This document shows positions 22,603 through 36,869 of a stretch of 64,000 bases of DNA, piece by piece. The stretch is from Rhopalosiphum padi (lineage: Eukaryota; Arthropoda; Insecta; Hemiptera; Aphididae): assembly GCF_020882245.1 (NCBI RefSeq), contig NC_083597.1, positions 3,630,581 to 3,694,580 on the forward strand. Direction: 5' to 3'. The notes under the pieces are model-generated. The model saw only the letters and a list, made by a program, of their open reading frames with translations, ran no database searches and had not been told where the DNA came from. The position numbers were made by a program, and so were the translations under genes. Within the stretch, counting starts at the first letter, position 1. The number at the start of each line of letters is the position of its first letter.

Positions 22603-25600
22603 CAGTGTCATTCGTATAGTTTTGGAAGTATATTGATATATGTGTTTTGTATACATAGATAGATAATCTAGAAATGATAATCAGAGATTTCTATATTATA
22701 CTAGATATAATAGGTACTTGCAGCGATACAAATAGAAAAATTAGTGAAGAGCTAGAATTCAAGCGCTTATCAGATAACAATCATATTGCTGGTTGGAAAA
22801 ATATTCGAATTCTCTACAAGTCTACAGAATCGAATATTCCAATATAATATACTACATAAATTCGATAATTCTTTACATAACTTGCAAGTCTGTGATTTTA
22901 CATTTTAAATCTGATTCTGACTGCTGTATTTGAACTTTTAAAAACCCAAATTTCTCAAATGTATTGTGTATAGACTATAGATTTTACAAATTATTTGATA
23001 GCATGGGTATTAAGATTAAGTATTTATGAAAAGTTCATCTTTTATAGTTGTATATAAATATAATTTTCATATCAATTCATAATAAATTCAGCTATTTTTT
23101 TTTTATAAAAACGAAACTGTGACATACTATTGATATACCGTGAATATTTAATCAATGGACATACCCAGCTTTCTTTTTGAGCAGACAATTTGTGATTGTA
23201 CCATAAAGCTATTATTAAAAACTTTATTTTTATCCATTATTGTTCAATACATATATATATACGAGTGTACATAATTATATAATCGTTGGTATTATCTGAT
23301 ATGGATAATTTTAGTAGTAAAATCAATTTTTAAATATATAAGATAAAATTTACATAGGTAATATTATAGGTCATAATATATTATGTCCTAGTTTAGTACT
23401 TAATTGAGTATAGCATTGGAGTTTGAGAAGGATCAGTTCCAAATCAACACTAAATAAATTATTAAAATTGGTTTTTGTAAATTTAGACTTCCATAGAACA
23501 ATCAATTATTCTCTAACGCAAGTAATCAATTTACCACACGGACGTCCTTGTGACCAGAAGGTACAGTTTCCCCTATACTTTGTAACTTAAAAAATATATA
23601 TCTATAGAACTTTATAATTAATTTTTCTGTAACTCAATTGTTTCTGATTGTACTCATAAGTTTATGCAAAAAAAAAAAAGTTTTGGTAAATATATTTTAA
23701 CTATATTGAATAATTCTAAAAGAGTAACACTGATTATTCTGAATCTAAAATGTAAATGAGTATTATTTCAATTACTACAGCTTTAAAAAAAAATAACAAC
23801 GAATACAGCTAAATAAATAAATAACGATTAAATCAATTTATTATAATATAACAGACACTACAGTGTATGATTAACATATTGTTAACATATTCACTATACA
23901 TTTGACAAACATTAAAAAATATACCTGTTAGCGATAGGTAAAAGGACATTTTGACGTTATTGTATATTATTATTTTTTATAATAGTTTATAGTTATATGT
24001 AATACATAATAATACACAGATAAACACAATATATAAAACAAATTGTAAACAAACTGAAGAGTCTATACTCTATATAATGATGTTAAGAATCAATTCCTCT
24101 TTTTTTATTGAATAGAGAAACAGTTCCATTGTATTGAAGGATTGAAACCTTGCGTGCGTGAATGAACCTACCTAATACCTATAGCATAATATTTTTTAAT
24201 TGTTTCCCCACCAACACAGAAAGTTTCATTTTCTATGCTAGTTTTCTGTAAAATTTGTGTAAAAACGACGTTATATATTTTTCAACTACAATAAAACCAG
24301 ATTGGTATGTATGTTAATAAAAATGTATTTTTTTTAATACGTCAAGCACCTACTGTTGGTATTCGCGTCATTCACAGAATTTTGTTATGTTGTTCTAGAT
24401 GACTTATATGAGACTATGAGAGACAGAGTATTGGTTACACAATGTGACACTATTTTTCTTGAAGTTATGTTTGAAACATAAAAAAAGCTAGTAATTATTT
24501 TTGTTACCTACCAGTAGAATTCTGTATAACTTAGATTTCATAAATTAATTAAGTATTTTATTATATCGTGGAATTCTAAAATTCATAGGCAAATTGCTAA
24601 ACAAAACGATATTTTCATACTTAAAAAAAAGGAATTAAAACGTTGGTAAACAATATATTATATTCTTTCAATAATGGTCATATTTAAACTTAATATTTAT
24701 TAAGTTATAAATTATAACTATTACAATAGGAGGTATCGTAATAATTTCTGTAAGCATACGTTTTTTTGAATGATCAAAAATCTTCCATAATATTTCTCTC
24801 AAAATACGAAATTATTAATTAATGTTGTTCGCGTATAACTGTATAAGTAAAGCACTCAGTTAAAAACATTTTAAAATTGTCCAAGATCGGTAGCGTAAAT
24901 TTGCGAAATTAATACCATTAAAAACAACGCGGTAAAAAAGGTCCATGATTAATTCCTCCAGAAAATTTTCTGTTAAAATTATATTGCGAATTTCACATAA
25001 GCTTACTATGTAAGCTATTATTAATTGTAGACTTTTATATTGCAATTGAATGTGCAATAAAAATAAATCTAATTAGTATTATTATCAAAATACATTATCA
25101 CCAATATATTTTTATTACAAATCTATTATTACACTTTACTGATAATTTAAGCTGTCAGGTAAATTTTAAATGTACCCAAAATTGACCTGTAAGTGGTCGG
25201 CGTAGAGTTTACACTCGCCAGTTTGGCGGCCATTACAGTTTTTCTATTACCTACCTGTAGGACTAGTCTTTTAATTGTTATAGTCTCGGTAGTTGCAGTA
25301 ATCCAAAATAAGCCATAGTGTAAGATATATGAAAATATTCTTTATAATCCAGAAATAATTATATGCAGTTTTTCCTCTTAAAAAAATATATATATTTTTA
25401 TCATAAATAATACTAAAAAAATAAATTCTAAAACTAGATACGTAAATAATGATTTTATGTATAACATTATTTTGGATAGAAAGTGGAGGGATGAAAATGT
25501 AAACTAAAATAGTAGTGGGATGGTATCCCCCCGTACTACTCCCATACTTCGTCAACCGCATAAACTTGTATACTGTAGTCTTCATTATTACAATGTTGCC

Positions 25601-28600
25601 ATAGAATAAATAAAAATATAAAATATGACTAACAACGATAGCGTTAAATTCATGTTTCTCGAAATTGGTTTCACAAAAAATAATAATAATAGTAATAAAT
25701 CTTTCTTAAAACCGTACAAAAAAGCATTACAAGAATAATTAAGTTCTTGAATATACCTACACCTAACATTACATCGTCAATCGTATAGTAGGGTTCAAAT
25801 CCATCACATTTATCAGGAATTCTACCGATCTGGCAACGCTGGAATGCCTGGAACTTATATTATATAATGACAATAGGCCGGGGACGAGTTGTTGCAGCCA
25901 CCTGCCAAGTGTGATTACTGGCCGCCGTGCTCTTGGTCCTCGACAATCACGGCTATATCGACAACGGATGACGACTATTATCGTTATAGATAGGTACTCC
26001 CGTGGGTGTGCAGTGCTCTAGACGAAAACGCCGGTCATTTTGAAGATTCGTCCGGCAACGATTACATCAACGCCCCTTTCGTGAAATCCACTACGATGGC
26101 TGCCCAGTTGAGTGCACACGCAGGTCGGTTAATCTATAATATAATACACGTCATAGAGTAATCTATAATATTAAACCTATAGGTACGATCATTAGTTTTA
26201 CCAAAATATAGTCAAACGACTCAAAAGCTATCTGCTCATGTAATATAGTCCCCAGGCGAAGCCATAATGTTCAGTCATCCAATTAATATTATTATTTCAT
26301 AGACAAAGCTGAATAACTATTTATTTTGAGTTGCTTGAGCCTATTTTTTACAAACTAAATCATTATAAATTATATAAATACAATAATTTTTATTAGAAAA
26401 ATAATAACTGCCACGGCTCAAATGCATTTTTTTATTATTAATAATATAAAGGTAATAATTTGTGCGTTCATTATAAATACTGTTTTATTTGAACTATAAA
26501 ACATTTGAAAACAAATAAAACACTAACAAAAATATATGAATTTGATACTGTTTTGGTGGTTTATTAATTAATTAATTATTTTAGTCTAATAACGGCAACT
26601 GGTGGCTAAATTATTCAATATTTACGTATTTTGTTTAATAACAAATTGAATTAATTGAATATCTTATTATTATTTTTACGAACATTAAAAATGTAAATGC
26701 TATGAGTGTCTCTTATAAATTATGAATACGGTGTAAGTTTGGAGCAAAAAATGTAATGTTTGTTAAGGGTGTAAAACTTAGACTCATCAATGGTAATATA
26801 TAAGTAGTTTATATTCAATTTTGGACTGTTTATTATAACACTACTCTTATATACTAAATCTGATTACGTATTATTGATTTTAACGCATTATATTGCGTCT
26901 ATCTAAAACGGAATGGGTTATCGGCAAACGAGTTCAGTATAGCAGTTCACTGTTATGCGAATGTTTCAAAAGAATGTTTCACATCTTTTATCCACCATTT
27001 TTACCGTCCAATTTATTTTTTGGCGCCGTTATTAATGAACGTAATCATAGACATAATATATTGAATTATACTTAATATATAGGTATTATGTCTGTGGACG
27101 TAATGTTGTATTGCAATGGAAATAGTATTACAAATTTTTGGATTCAAATTTTACAATCATTATTTTTAAATCTTTGAGTTAGGTATGATTTTACGATGAA
27201 ATTTTATCAACATTTATCTATTTCTTACATAAAGCATTAAGTGGACAGTTGTTGGGGTAGCGTTATAATATTGTATAGGTGCAGGTAGGTAATACAGACG
27301 TCATGGTGAGTGGATGCTATACTATACTACATATCAGTGTGTTTAAATACTTTTGTCACAATGATTGTCCAAGAGGGGAAATTTATATTTAAGAGACGTA
27401 TCAGTTTTATGTTTACATTTCACTGCCGTTTCCGGTCTACATTTTCTCATTTCTATGCCACCAAAATTTTTAGTAAAAAAAAATATTCATTCTAATTCCA
27501 GCAGTGCCTATTCCGATCTTTAATCTAAAAAATATTTGTATTCTTCATAACAGTGAACGAAGGAACGAGCAAGCCATATTATTTGTTTTCTTGATTTGCA
27601 TATTGTCATTTACGAAGAATGATTTTGTAATCGTATGGACACCATAAGTCCGTCGGCATACGAATTCAGTCCACAACGTCGTCGTTACAAATGTATAAAC
27701 AGCATTGATAAAGTATTTGGTGGGGACTTAGTGGGTGTGGCTCTGAGGCGGGGATGCCCGACGACGATACCTTTTTATCCGAAACGGAATAGGTATAATA
27801 AAAATATTTTCTTATAACCGAATTGCCCCACAGCATGTGAAAACAACAGTGTTATTATTCTTTAAAGCCACGTATAAGAACATTGTTGATATATTGCATC
27901 ATATATAGTTAAAATATTCAATACGATATTATAATATATTTATAATATAGTTTCTTCCTTTAATATAAATTCCTTAGGTAGATCTTAAACCTGCGTAGGG
28001 AATTTCATGATAAATGGATAAAATATATTAGTGTTATTGTTTATTACTGAAGTTCGTATTCGATATGAATATTCTTACTTAGTGTATTATGTTCTGTACG
28101 CAGATAATTACTAACTTAATCCAAATTAGTGCGTAATTCTAATGATTGAAATAATTATTCAGTTTTGCACCACCTAAACATTTTGTATTATTTTAAAAAT
28201 TTAATTATATTTTTTTATTAATTATTTATTGTTATTATAAAAAAAAAACTATGTGTTATTTAAATATATAAATAAATATAGGTAAATCGGTCGGTGTATT
28301 TGTTGAAAATTGATGTAAAATTCGGCCACAAATATACGTATCTTATTAAACTAACAATATCTATATTTTTAAGTAATGATATAGTAGTGGACAGTGGTTC
28401 ATTTGTTGTTAATTTATTATCATCGGAAATTTGTAATTAGAATGATTAAGTCTATTTGTGGGTACATTTAAAAATAATGCAAGAAACAATTACATATTTA
28501 TTTCTGTACATCAATAATTACAACGGCATTTGGTATATAATACATATTTATATATTTGAGAAATTAATGCTTGTTTTTAAAATTACGGAACTACGATACA

Positions 28601-30685
28601 AGAATTTTTAAGGCTTAATCAATAATGAGGCCAAAAATCAAAGTTAATACAGAAATATTCATCCTAGAGTCTAGACTTGAACACGCATTAGACTTTCGTA
28701 CAATTATTATAAAGTAGTTAATCTTAAAAACGAGTAGGTGAAAAATGTTGCTTAAATGTATATACAATATACATATTATATTTTTTATTTAAATATCTCA
28801 ATTAAAATGCAACGAACCTTTAAGTGAGCAACATAAATTATCTAAATTACCATAATAAAAAAACATGCATTTTACTTATCTAAATAAAGAATTTCATTCA
28901 ATGTTTCACAATTTTTTCATGATAACAGACGTATCTAATAATTCTAAATAGACTAAGCTAACTGCTTTTATCAAAGATTTTATAGTTGTTGTAGACACAT
29001 CAAATATTCAAATGATAATGAAAATTATATATAGGCACTTATGGCTATAATTTTCTGTAAGATAGCATTGAATTTACTGTAAAATACTAACGTTTATCAA
29101 GGTACCTATATTATATTTAAATTTAGTATAAAATATAATCCACTGTTATCATATTAAGTTAAATGAAATATATTGTTGTATTTATATATTATTATATTTC
29201 AAATATTTTATAACATATTGAACATATTTTGTTTATCTATTTATTGTAGAATTTAAAATGATTGAAAGGTTAATTAGTAAATTAAAAATTTAACGTAGTC
29301 AATCTGCTTTTGAAATAATATTAAATTGCTGCATATCTTAGCCCCATACAGCATACATGTCTTAAATGTGTGTATAAAAAATTCTATAACTTCATTTAAT
29401 TATAAGCTTTTGTATTTGTCATATTTGAATTATTATATATTTTAATATATTTTTTTAAATTGAGTTTATTAATAAAAAAAAATTAAAATAAGATTTAAGA
29501 AACAAAATAATAAATTATAATATTTATAGATAACAAACCTTATCAATAATAGGTACTTGATAACTAGAATATGTTACACTATAACAGAAAATCATCTTCA
29601 TGATATTAATTTTAAATACTAAATGGCTGTCAACAATGTCAAGATTCTTATTTTATTTAAATATGAAATCATACCTGTATCTCAATAATTTGTTTGTTTT
29701 AGTTCAACTTCTCTTATAATTTTATACCTATAATTTATGTGTTTTTCAATGTATCATAATTCATAATATTACAAACGTAATCTTTACTCTTAATATTCGT
29801 ACAACAGAATAAAACTATCATTATAATCATGATCTTAAATAAATAGTTGATCAACTAAAATAACAAAGTTTAAATAAATATTACATGGTTCTGTTTTAAA
29901 TTTTTAATAACCATAATAATATGCAACTATAATTATGATTAATAATTATAAATGTTACCTAGGTATATAAATTATGTTTATTATGGATATAAATATAAAA
30001 TATTTAAAAGCATAATTGGACTTTTGCATAGGAAGTGTAACAGCAGTTAGTAGTATTACACCACACACATCTGTATTTTCTGTATAATAATATAATGTTT
30101 ATGACAGTTTATGTATGACGTATGTATATTATGAGTCTATGAAGCAATGCCAAATTCATTACCTAACTAATGAGTATACCTATACCTATACCTATATGGC
30201 TAATGGCTATATAGGTACATGTAACTTTGCTAACATATTTTAGTATAACTATTATATTTTTGTAATAATAGATAAAAAAAAAACCACTAGATACATACAA
30301 TAATACAATATATATAATACATATACGGTATACTATATGGTCATAAAAGAATACTTTATATTAATTTTCTAACTACTAACAGTTATAACTTATAAGTTAT
30401 AAATATATTTAGGTTCCCTACACTAGTTTTTATAACAAATTTTATTTAATTTGTTGTAGTATATACATGTTTTAAAAACTATCAATTTACAGATATTTAA
30501 AATTTTCGCTTATAGTATTTATACTGACATGATGGTATAGTTTTCAAAATATTTTGGATTTTATTGAGCTATATTTATATAGACATTTTAAATATTTGTG
30601 ATTTTTTTTTCATTTTATGTAGATAATACTTTTGATTTCATAACCAAAATACATTAAAATGTAATACAAGGTTTTCATAAAACTA
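22603..30685. other. Gene-poor intergenic DNA
   Basis: Eight kilobases of mainly AT-rich sequence. Slightly GC-richer islands occur at about 25.8-26.1 kb (see separate entry), 26.9-27.1 kb and 27.6-27.8 kb. The short frames at 25271-25585, 26893-27075 and 27635-27817 show no domain, no good splice context and no homology that I recognise. Confidence 0.45.
25994..26126 (+). other. Orphan exon or promoter candidate in a GC-rich patch
   Basis: In a GC-richer patch (25860-26130) a plus-strand frame opens just after an AG|GTACTCC acceptor-like site and reads LDENAGHFEDSSGNDYINAP followed by FVKSTTMAAQLSAHAG; the frame stays open a little past a GCAG|GTCGGT junction. Composition is protein-like, but no neighbouring exon was found and the donor is non-consensus. 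It could equally be a 5' UTR/promoter or a relic. Confidence 0.25.
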
Positions 30686-31245
30686 CAGTATATTCTTGTT
30701 ATGTCGAATCTCAAGGGGAACAGGTTAAAAATCGAGGTATTGAAAAATTCGAGACGTTAAGTTTTTATTAATTTTAATATAAAAATAATAAAATATTTAA
30801 TAAACCAATTTAAGAAAAAAAATTCTGTCATTAAAGTTTGTTTTTTATTACTTTTGCCTTCCACGATATCTTCCGAGTCGGATAATGCAGAAAAAGTGCC
30901 ATATTCCATACCAGCTGTATAGTATAGGTAGTCTAAACAAAATGTCATAATGTTTTTAAAACGTGTTTAGCTTGTTGAATTATAACCACAGTGATTTTTT
31001 TCTCATTTTGTGGTTCGTCTTCACTTTCGCTGGGATTTTCGATGGTTTCTAATACAATTTTTTTATTTGTTCATTTTCTTAGCGTAATATAAATATTATT
31101 TTAGTGCTTGAAATAACGAAAAGCGATTGATTTTATATCGAATTATCAAGAGTAAAATGTTTTTGAGTGTAATAGTTTCGAGAGGATTTAAATGTAGTTT
31201 AAAATAAGGAAAAATCCGAGACAGCGACATATTAAAAATCTGCTG
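30686..31245 (-). mobile_element. pogo/Tigger-like element with transposase tail
   Basis: The left end CAGTATATTCTTGTTATGTC aligns with the complement of the right end (CAGCAGATTTTTAATATGTC) with several substitutions. TA flanks both ends (30684-30685, 31246-31247). The minus strand at 30757-30950 reads as the C-terminal end of a Tigger-type transposase: an acidic stretch (SALSDSEDIVEG) then KKQTLMTEFFF, resembling the KQTxITDFF tail common in that family. At 560 bp it is an internally deleted copy. Confidence 0.7.
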
Positions 31246-33492
31246 TATTTCAATTTTTATAAGAGTCTGAAGTTTAAATTTTTACCAATCTCGTCAAAAT
31301 CATAAAATCATGAAGATTTGAAAAATATTTTGTGGTTAAAAATGTATAGTTTTCAATCTTAATACTTTTTTAAAATTTAGTAGAAGGATACCCTTATAAT
31401 TGTTTCTTTCATAAATTAAAAAATAACGATAATATACTCTCATAACATTTTATTTATTACATTTTTAGAAATAAATGCCATTTCACTTACCTATGTCATT
31501 CGCTCATAATCGTTTTTTGGTATATAATTATTAATCGTTAAATTCAAAATTAATGCATCCATTACAGTGCCTTATTTGTTAATGAAATACTCTCAGAACC
31601 TATTATATATCACAGATGTAAATTCACTGTTTTTTTTTTAAAATTTGATTCATATTTATAGGCTGGAAATTAAAAACCAGTAAATACTAATTAAATCAGT
31701 AGACACTAGGCAATGACCAATACCATTAACTTATTATCTAGTTTGCATTTTTTTGTACTTTGTTTCTATAATTATTCATTAAATTTTATAATTAAAACAT
31801 GTGAGCTTGGATACATAATATACCTACTTAATTTTTAAATTATGAGGATTTATTATTTTTTATATACTTAAACGTTATATTTTAGATACTAATACCTATA
31901 CTATTAATAATATTATATGTACATCTACTTTTAACATCTAAGTATACGTCCATGAATTTGGATGATTTATTTCAAATAATATTTATATAAATAATACGCA
32001 CTTGTATATTTACTACGCCGTATTTTATTTGAATATAATGTAGTTGGAATTTATAATAATGAGTAGTATTATATTTTGTATAATGTTATTCAAAAATCCA
32101 AAAAACCGGTCGTTTGTTACACCATATTGTAATATGTATAAACGTTGTATTATAAAATGTTAAAATAAATACGTCGTGTTGTTTTATATTTTGAATAAAC
32201 AATTAGGTATAAGTTGTGAGTTGTGATATTTTAATCTAGAAATTAATTAATTTGAATTAAGTAATTAAGAATAATTGTAATTTTATTTGGAAATGTGATT
32301 TGGGATTAGAATTGTTTAATTCTAATCATAATTTTTGTTATGAATCAAAACATATCTTTATTGTTTTAAAAAAACATTTTTAGCGAAACCATATTAATAA
32401 ATGTTGTACTGCTCGGGCTGTTCCTAAAAAAAGAAGTCTAACGGGAAACGGAAATCGAAGAATAAAAATACTAAAATGAGGAAAGATCTATAGTACATTT
32501 ATTTTATATGGATTGTAAATTATACATAAGTTCCACAATTTATATTAGTATAAACTGAATATAACCAACTATTAACATTCTGCGTTTGGATAAAAAATAA
32601 CAGATGAAAGAAGTAATTTTTTTTTTCTTACAGCAATTATAAAATATTGAAAATACATAGCATAATAGGTAATTTATAGAAATTTACCAAAATTGCGTAT
32701 TACTTTGTAGACATTGATTATGTAGGCTAACAGATCTTCACCGCTAAAATTGTTTTTCATCGTATTCAATGTTTTATCATTGAATTCAAATTCAACAAAT
32801 TTATCATATCCATTATGGTTATTTACCCAATGACGAGATATACTTGATCCGTATTATACGATAGAGAGTGACTTTCCCGGTTTTTATTATTATTATGTTT
32901 TTCTTGACGTTTTGCTGAACAAATGTGTTTGTATATTCAATTTTAATGGGGTTTTTGGTAGAAAATATTATCTAGTTTGGTATACCCTTGGTAAGTATCT
33001 ATTTAATATATTATTAAATTTCAATTAAACATTAGAAAAAACAATTTTTATATAGATATAATCAACTCATTCAATTTTATGCGAAATGTTGCAAAAAAAT
33101 TTTAATGTTAGCTGTTGCTGATTTCAAAAAAAGATTAAATTTAACAATATTGCATGAAATATTACAAATTGTAATAAAATGTCAAATATCATACATGGAA
33201 AATATAAAATATAATATTAATACATATAAAAAATATATATACAACACTTTTATATACATTTATTGCATAAATTATAACTATTTTATATATATTTCTTTTA
33301 TTTCTTTTAATTAAAAATATTCTCCCGTTTATGTGTTTTAACTTATAAGTTAAGGTTTATACGCTAAATCATACCATGAATAAATAATATTTTTTGGATA
33401 ACTGTCTGATGACTATCTGTAGATTTAGGCCAATCGATGTAGTGGCAGTGTAAGTATATTGTAGTAGATAATATAATATAAAATTAATTATT
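31246..33492. other. AT-rich intergenic DNA, nothing recognised
   Basis: No supported gene or element boundary. The plus-strand frame at 33105-33314 is extremely rich in Ile, Tyr and Asn and reflects base composition only. Confidence 0.5.
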
Positions 33493-36400
33493 TCAAACAA
33501 GTTGTTTTTGAATATTATCCATTTCTTTGTGTGGTATATTTTCAGACACCAATGCCATTTCACCATCATTATTAAATACAAATAACGACGAATATCTTGG
33601 GGCGCTTTCTACCACGTCTTCGTACTTAGGCGGAGATTCTAATTCCTATACAAACAAAATATATCGTTGGTTAATTTAATTAATTAAAATGTATTTGATA
33701 TTCTCATACATACTATGTGATAGGTATACCTACATTTAACAAAACGCCATTGCTGTGGCTTGTTATAAATTATAATGAAGTAGACTTGTAGCATTATTAT
33801 CTTATCCCTATTGTATATTTGTCGATGTTTTTATGTGAATTGTTTCAAGTATGAATATTTGTCAAAATAAATTGTTTAGTGTATTGTCATTATTTTATAA
33901 GAGAGAGCATATATTTTTTCCCATAAAGGCCCTTTATCTTTATTGTTAGTACAATGACATCATCAACAACAGCTGGTAACAATTAATCGTAGACTTAGGT
34001 ACAGTTAAAAACAAATTATATAATATGTATGCAGTATGCTAATTGTAATTTTTTGATGTACAAATATTAAGCTTTAAAATAGTTCATTTTTAATCCCAGA
34101 ATTATGTTTTGTGTTTTGTGATCGAGTTTAGCGACAAACGGGGAAAACTTTTGACTAAGAAATTAAAAAAAAATGTATCTATGAAAAATTAATAATTTAT
34201 TATAGGTGATTTATGATCACTGATTTCGTCCATGCGTAAGGAAATAATTTTTTTTTATAATTTATGAACAATATAGTACAGATAGTGTATTAAACGTGTA
34301 GTTGTGACTCGTGTATACAATGTGTAAAAAAACGTGATTCAACATACCTATATACCTATATACATATACCTATATATGTTATATGTATTTTTTAGTAGAA
34401 TCAAATTAATATATTAAAAAAAACATGTAAGGGTATATTATTATTTTTTTATTATGATGTATAAAAAAGTCTTATAAATACCCAGCCTTTCATAATATTC
34501 TAAACCTACTTTGAAAACGATAAAATATGTTCAATTAGATCAGTATACCTAATATTTCTGGTATCTTACTGTATCAATTCGTGGCTAATCATAAGATCTA
34601 TAATCTATGTACTATTATCAAAATCTGCTTTAAAGTATTTCAACAATATATAATTTTATATATTATACGTCCAATCGTTAATTTAATTCAAAATACTCGA
34701 TAAATATAGGTAATAGATACTTTTTATCAGACGTAAGAAAAATAAAATGATTTATAATGTTTAAGAAATTCATCTCGTCTAGCAGTTTCAGTCGCCTCAA
34801 ATCATTATTATTTTCAATTTTTCAAGGCGTTTTTGTCAGAGTAAATAATAAGATATTATTTCAAGTTTATTTTTCAAATATTTTAATAATGATAATAAAA
34901 TATAAATTATCATATTAATGTAATAAAAAACTAGTTGGATATACACGGGGGTAAATAAATGACAGAAGCATCGTATTAGTTTCGGAACATGATTAATTGG
35001 TCAGAAATTGCAATTACTCTGTTAACGATGAACCATAAATAGAACAAATGCGTTTCGATTACAATAATTATTACTGCTGGCAGATAATACCATTGATTAT
35101 AATTTATAATAAACCAACATGTACCTATACAGTATACAGTAAACTTAATACCTAATACCAGTTATACTTAATCAATGGTAATACAATATACAGCGCAGGA
35201 AAGCGATTATAGCTCTGCCATTATATTTTTAGTCTTTAATAATGACTTGACCTATCTAACTATAGAGTGCGTCGAATATTGGAAACTCTATAGACAAAGT
35301 GCAGAATGTGCTTTTGATGCACCTGATCACGTTTAATTTAAATGCGTGGTTACGGTAACCACAGGTACCTATAATAACGACGTGGGAATTATATTACATT
35401 GATTGGGCTTCAAAACTTAAAACATTACCATAAACATATTTTAATACAATTATAAAAAAAAAATCAATGTACCTAAAATGAGAATAATAACTATAATATT
35501 ATTTTACTGGAATATTTTATTAAAAACTATAAATTTAGGTAATTATTTTCTAATGATTTCAATTGCGAACAATTTAAATACAAATAAAATGTAAAATCCG
35601 TTTTCATTATAATAATTAATTTTTGTTTGACTTTGACTACAAATAAGGCTATTAGTTATTTTTATGGATGTTTTGTATAAATCTAAATATAATTTGTTTA
35701 AAATATTGTTTATATGTCTACGCTTTCTTATAAGTTTATCATTACTGGTTTTTAGTATTTTTAATTAAGTAAATTATAAATATATTAGTATAAAGAAAAT
35801 ATGAATAAGCACATATTCCTTAATTAATAAAGAAACATTTTAGTTTAAAAAGTTCAATTTCTGTAGCTATTCATATTTGCCCGTGTAGGATTCTTAAAAT
35901 ATGTGAATATATAATAATATATATATATATATAAAGAGAGAGAGAGAGATTCTATAATTTGAAAAGTTTCAAATCGTACTCAAGGAACTTTAATTAGAAT
36001 GATGTGGACATTTAATAATAATTTATATTATATCGAACTTTTTAGCTAAATCCTTATACCTCTACCGTATGCTGTTGCTTGGCTTGTTAAGGGAATAAAT
36101 AAAGTTATGAATTATTGCATAATTTTTTTTGTCTATTATTATATTTATAAGTCATCTTAAACTGTATGACTATATCTATAATACATACTATGGAAATTAT
36201 TTGCAAGCAAATGCATATTATATAAATGTTATAATAATAATAAACCAAAAAATTAATGCGTTCAATTACCTACAATGATATCGAAATGTCCCTTTTTAAG
36301 GGAGGAAGAAGAACCGAAAAAATTTCAGCACCCGAAACTCTTAAACGCAGTCAACCCACCCTAACCCACATAACGCCTATTAACAAAGTTTTCGTTTAGT

Positions 36401-36828
36401 TTTTCGTTTTGACGCGCTATGCTTACCGTGTCCAGGATCCTTTTCTTGCGTTTCTCTATCATTTTCATCACCATAATCGTAGGGCTGATGATCAACATGA
36501 TCACCGCGATCGCAATCATTACTACGCCCGCCACCACGGCAGGCGCACCGTTTTCGCCAAACGACTTTTCCGCCGCCACCGACGTCCCATGCTGATGGTG
36601 GTCGGAGTCCGTAGCCGCGGTCGATGTCGCGTTGCTGTCGCCGAATGTTGTGTCCGGACCACCGTAAGGTTTGTTGCCACCGTACGACGATGACGACGGC
36701 GGCTGCTGCGATGCTGCATTCACCTGATTCAGGCCCCTCCGTAACAACATCGCACTGACGGTACACCAAGCGATCACTTGCGACACCATGACCAAGTACT
36801 TGGCCAACGCGTTGCCGTTGATCGGCAT
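33493..36828 (-). CDS. Small two-hydrophobic-segment protein with a PPxY tail (two exons)
   Basis: Function unknown. Exon 1 is 36828-36427 and ends at a strong donor (GGACACG|GTAAGC); exon 2 is 33645-33493 after a CTATAG|GAATTA-type acceptor (complement strand); both junctions are phase 0, giving 184 residues. Exon 1 has a hydrophobic segment at about residues 9-30 (ALAKYLVMVSQVIAW..), a Ser/Gly/His-rich luminal or extracellular-type linker, a second hydrophobic segment at about 90-115 (AVVAGVVMIAIAVIMLII) and a basic stop-transfer EKRKKR. Exon 2 begins ELESPPKYEDVVESAPRYSS, where PPKY is a PPxY motif of the kind bound by WW domains of Nedd4-family ligases. Exon 1 is far GC-richer than its surroundings, typical of coding DNA here. 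Without the splice, exon 1 would read on 22 residues to a stop at 36361. A further 5' coding exon cannot be excluded, because the frame is open upstream to an AG acceptor near 36875. Confidence 0.72.
33646..36426 (-). other. 2.8-kb intron of the PPxY membrane-protein gene
   Basis: AT-rich and without a supported exon or transposon border. It contains an AT/AG microsatellite at about 35915-35949. Phase 0 at both ends means an additional in-frame exon would not be needed. Confidence 0.5.
35915..35949. repeat. (TA)n-(GA)n compound microsatellite
   Basis: A run of alternating AT passes directly into seven GA units (aaagagagagagagagatt). Seen directly. Confidence 0.9.
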
Positions 36829-36869
36829 CACGCTCGTTTTTCGTTTTCCCCATAAATGTAGCTGTCCAT
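36828..36869 (-). other. Short upstream ORF overlapping the PPxY gene start
   Basis: An ATG at 36869 opens 13 codons (MDSYIYGENEKRA) that stop at TGA 36830-36828; the A of this stop is the first base of the main ATG (TGATG). It follows an AG acceptor-like site near 36875. If the transcript begins upstream, this arrangement could lower or couple translation of the main frame. Confidence 0.35.

Noticed and set aside
25271..25585. 104-codon minus-strand frame
   Set aside because: Ile/Tyr-rich composition typical of AT-rich chance frames; no splice or homology support.
25790..25803. gggttcaaatcc resembling a tRNA T-loop
   Set aside because: No matching acceptor, D or anticodon stems upstream.
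27635..27817. 60-codon frame in a mildly GC-rich patch
   Set aside because: No domain, no supported splice partner, and alternative frames on the other strand are equally open.
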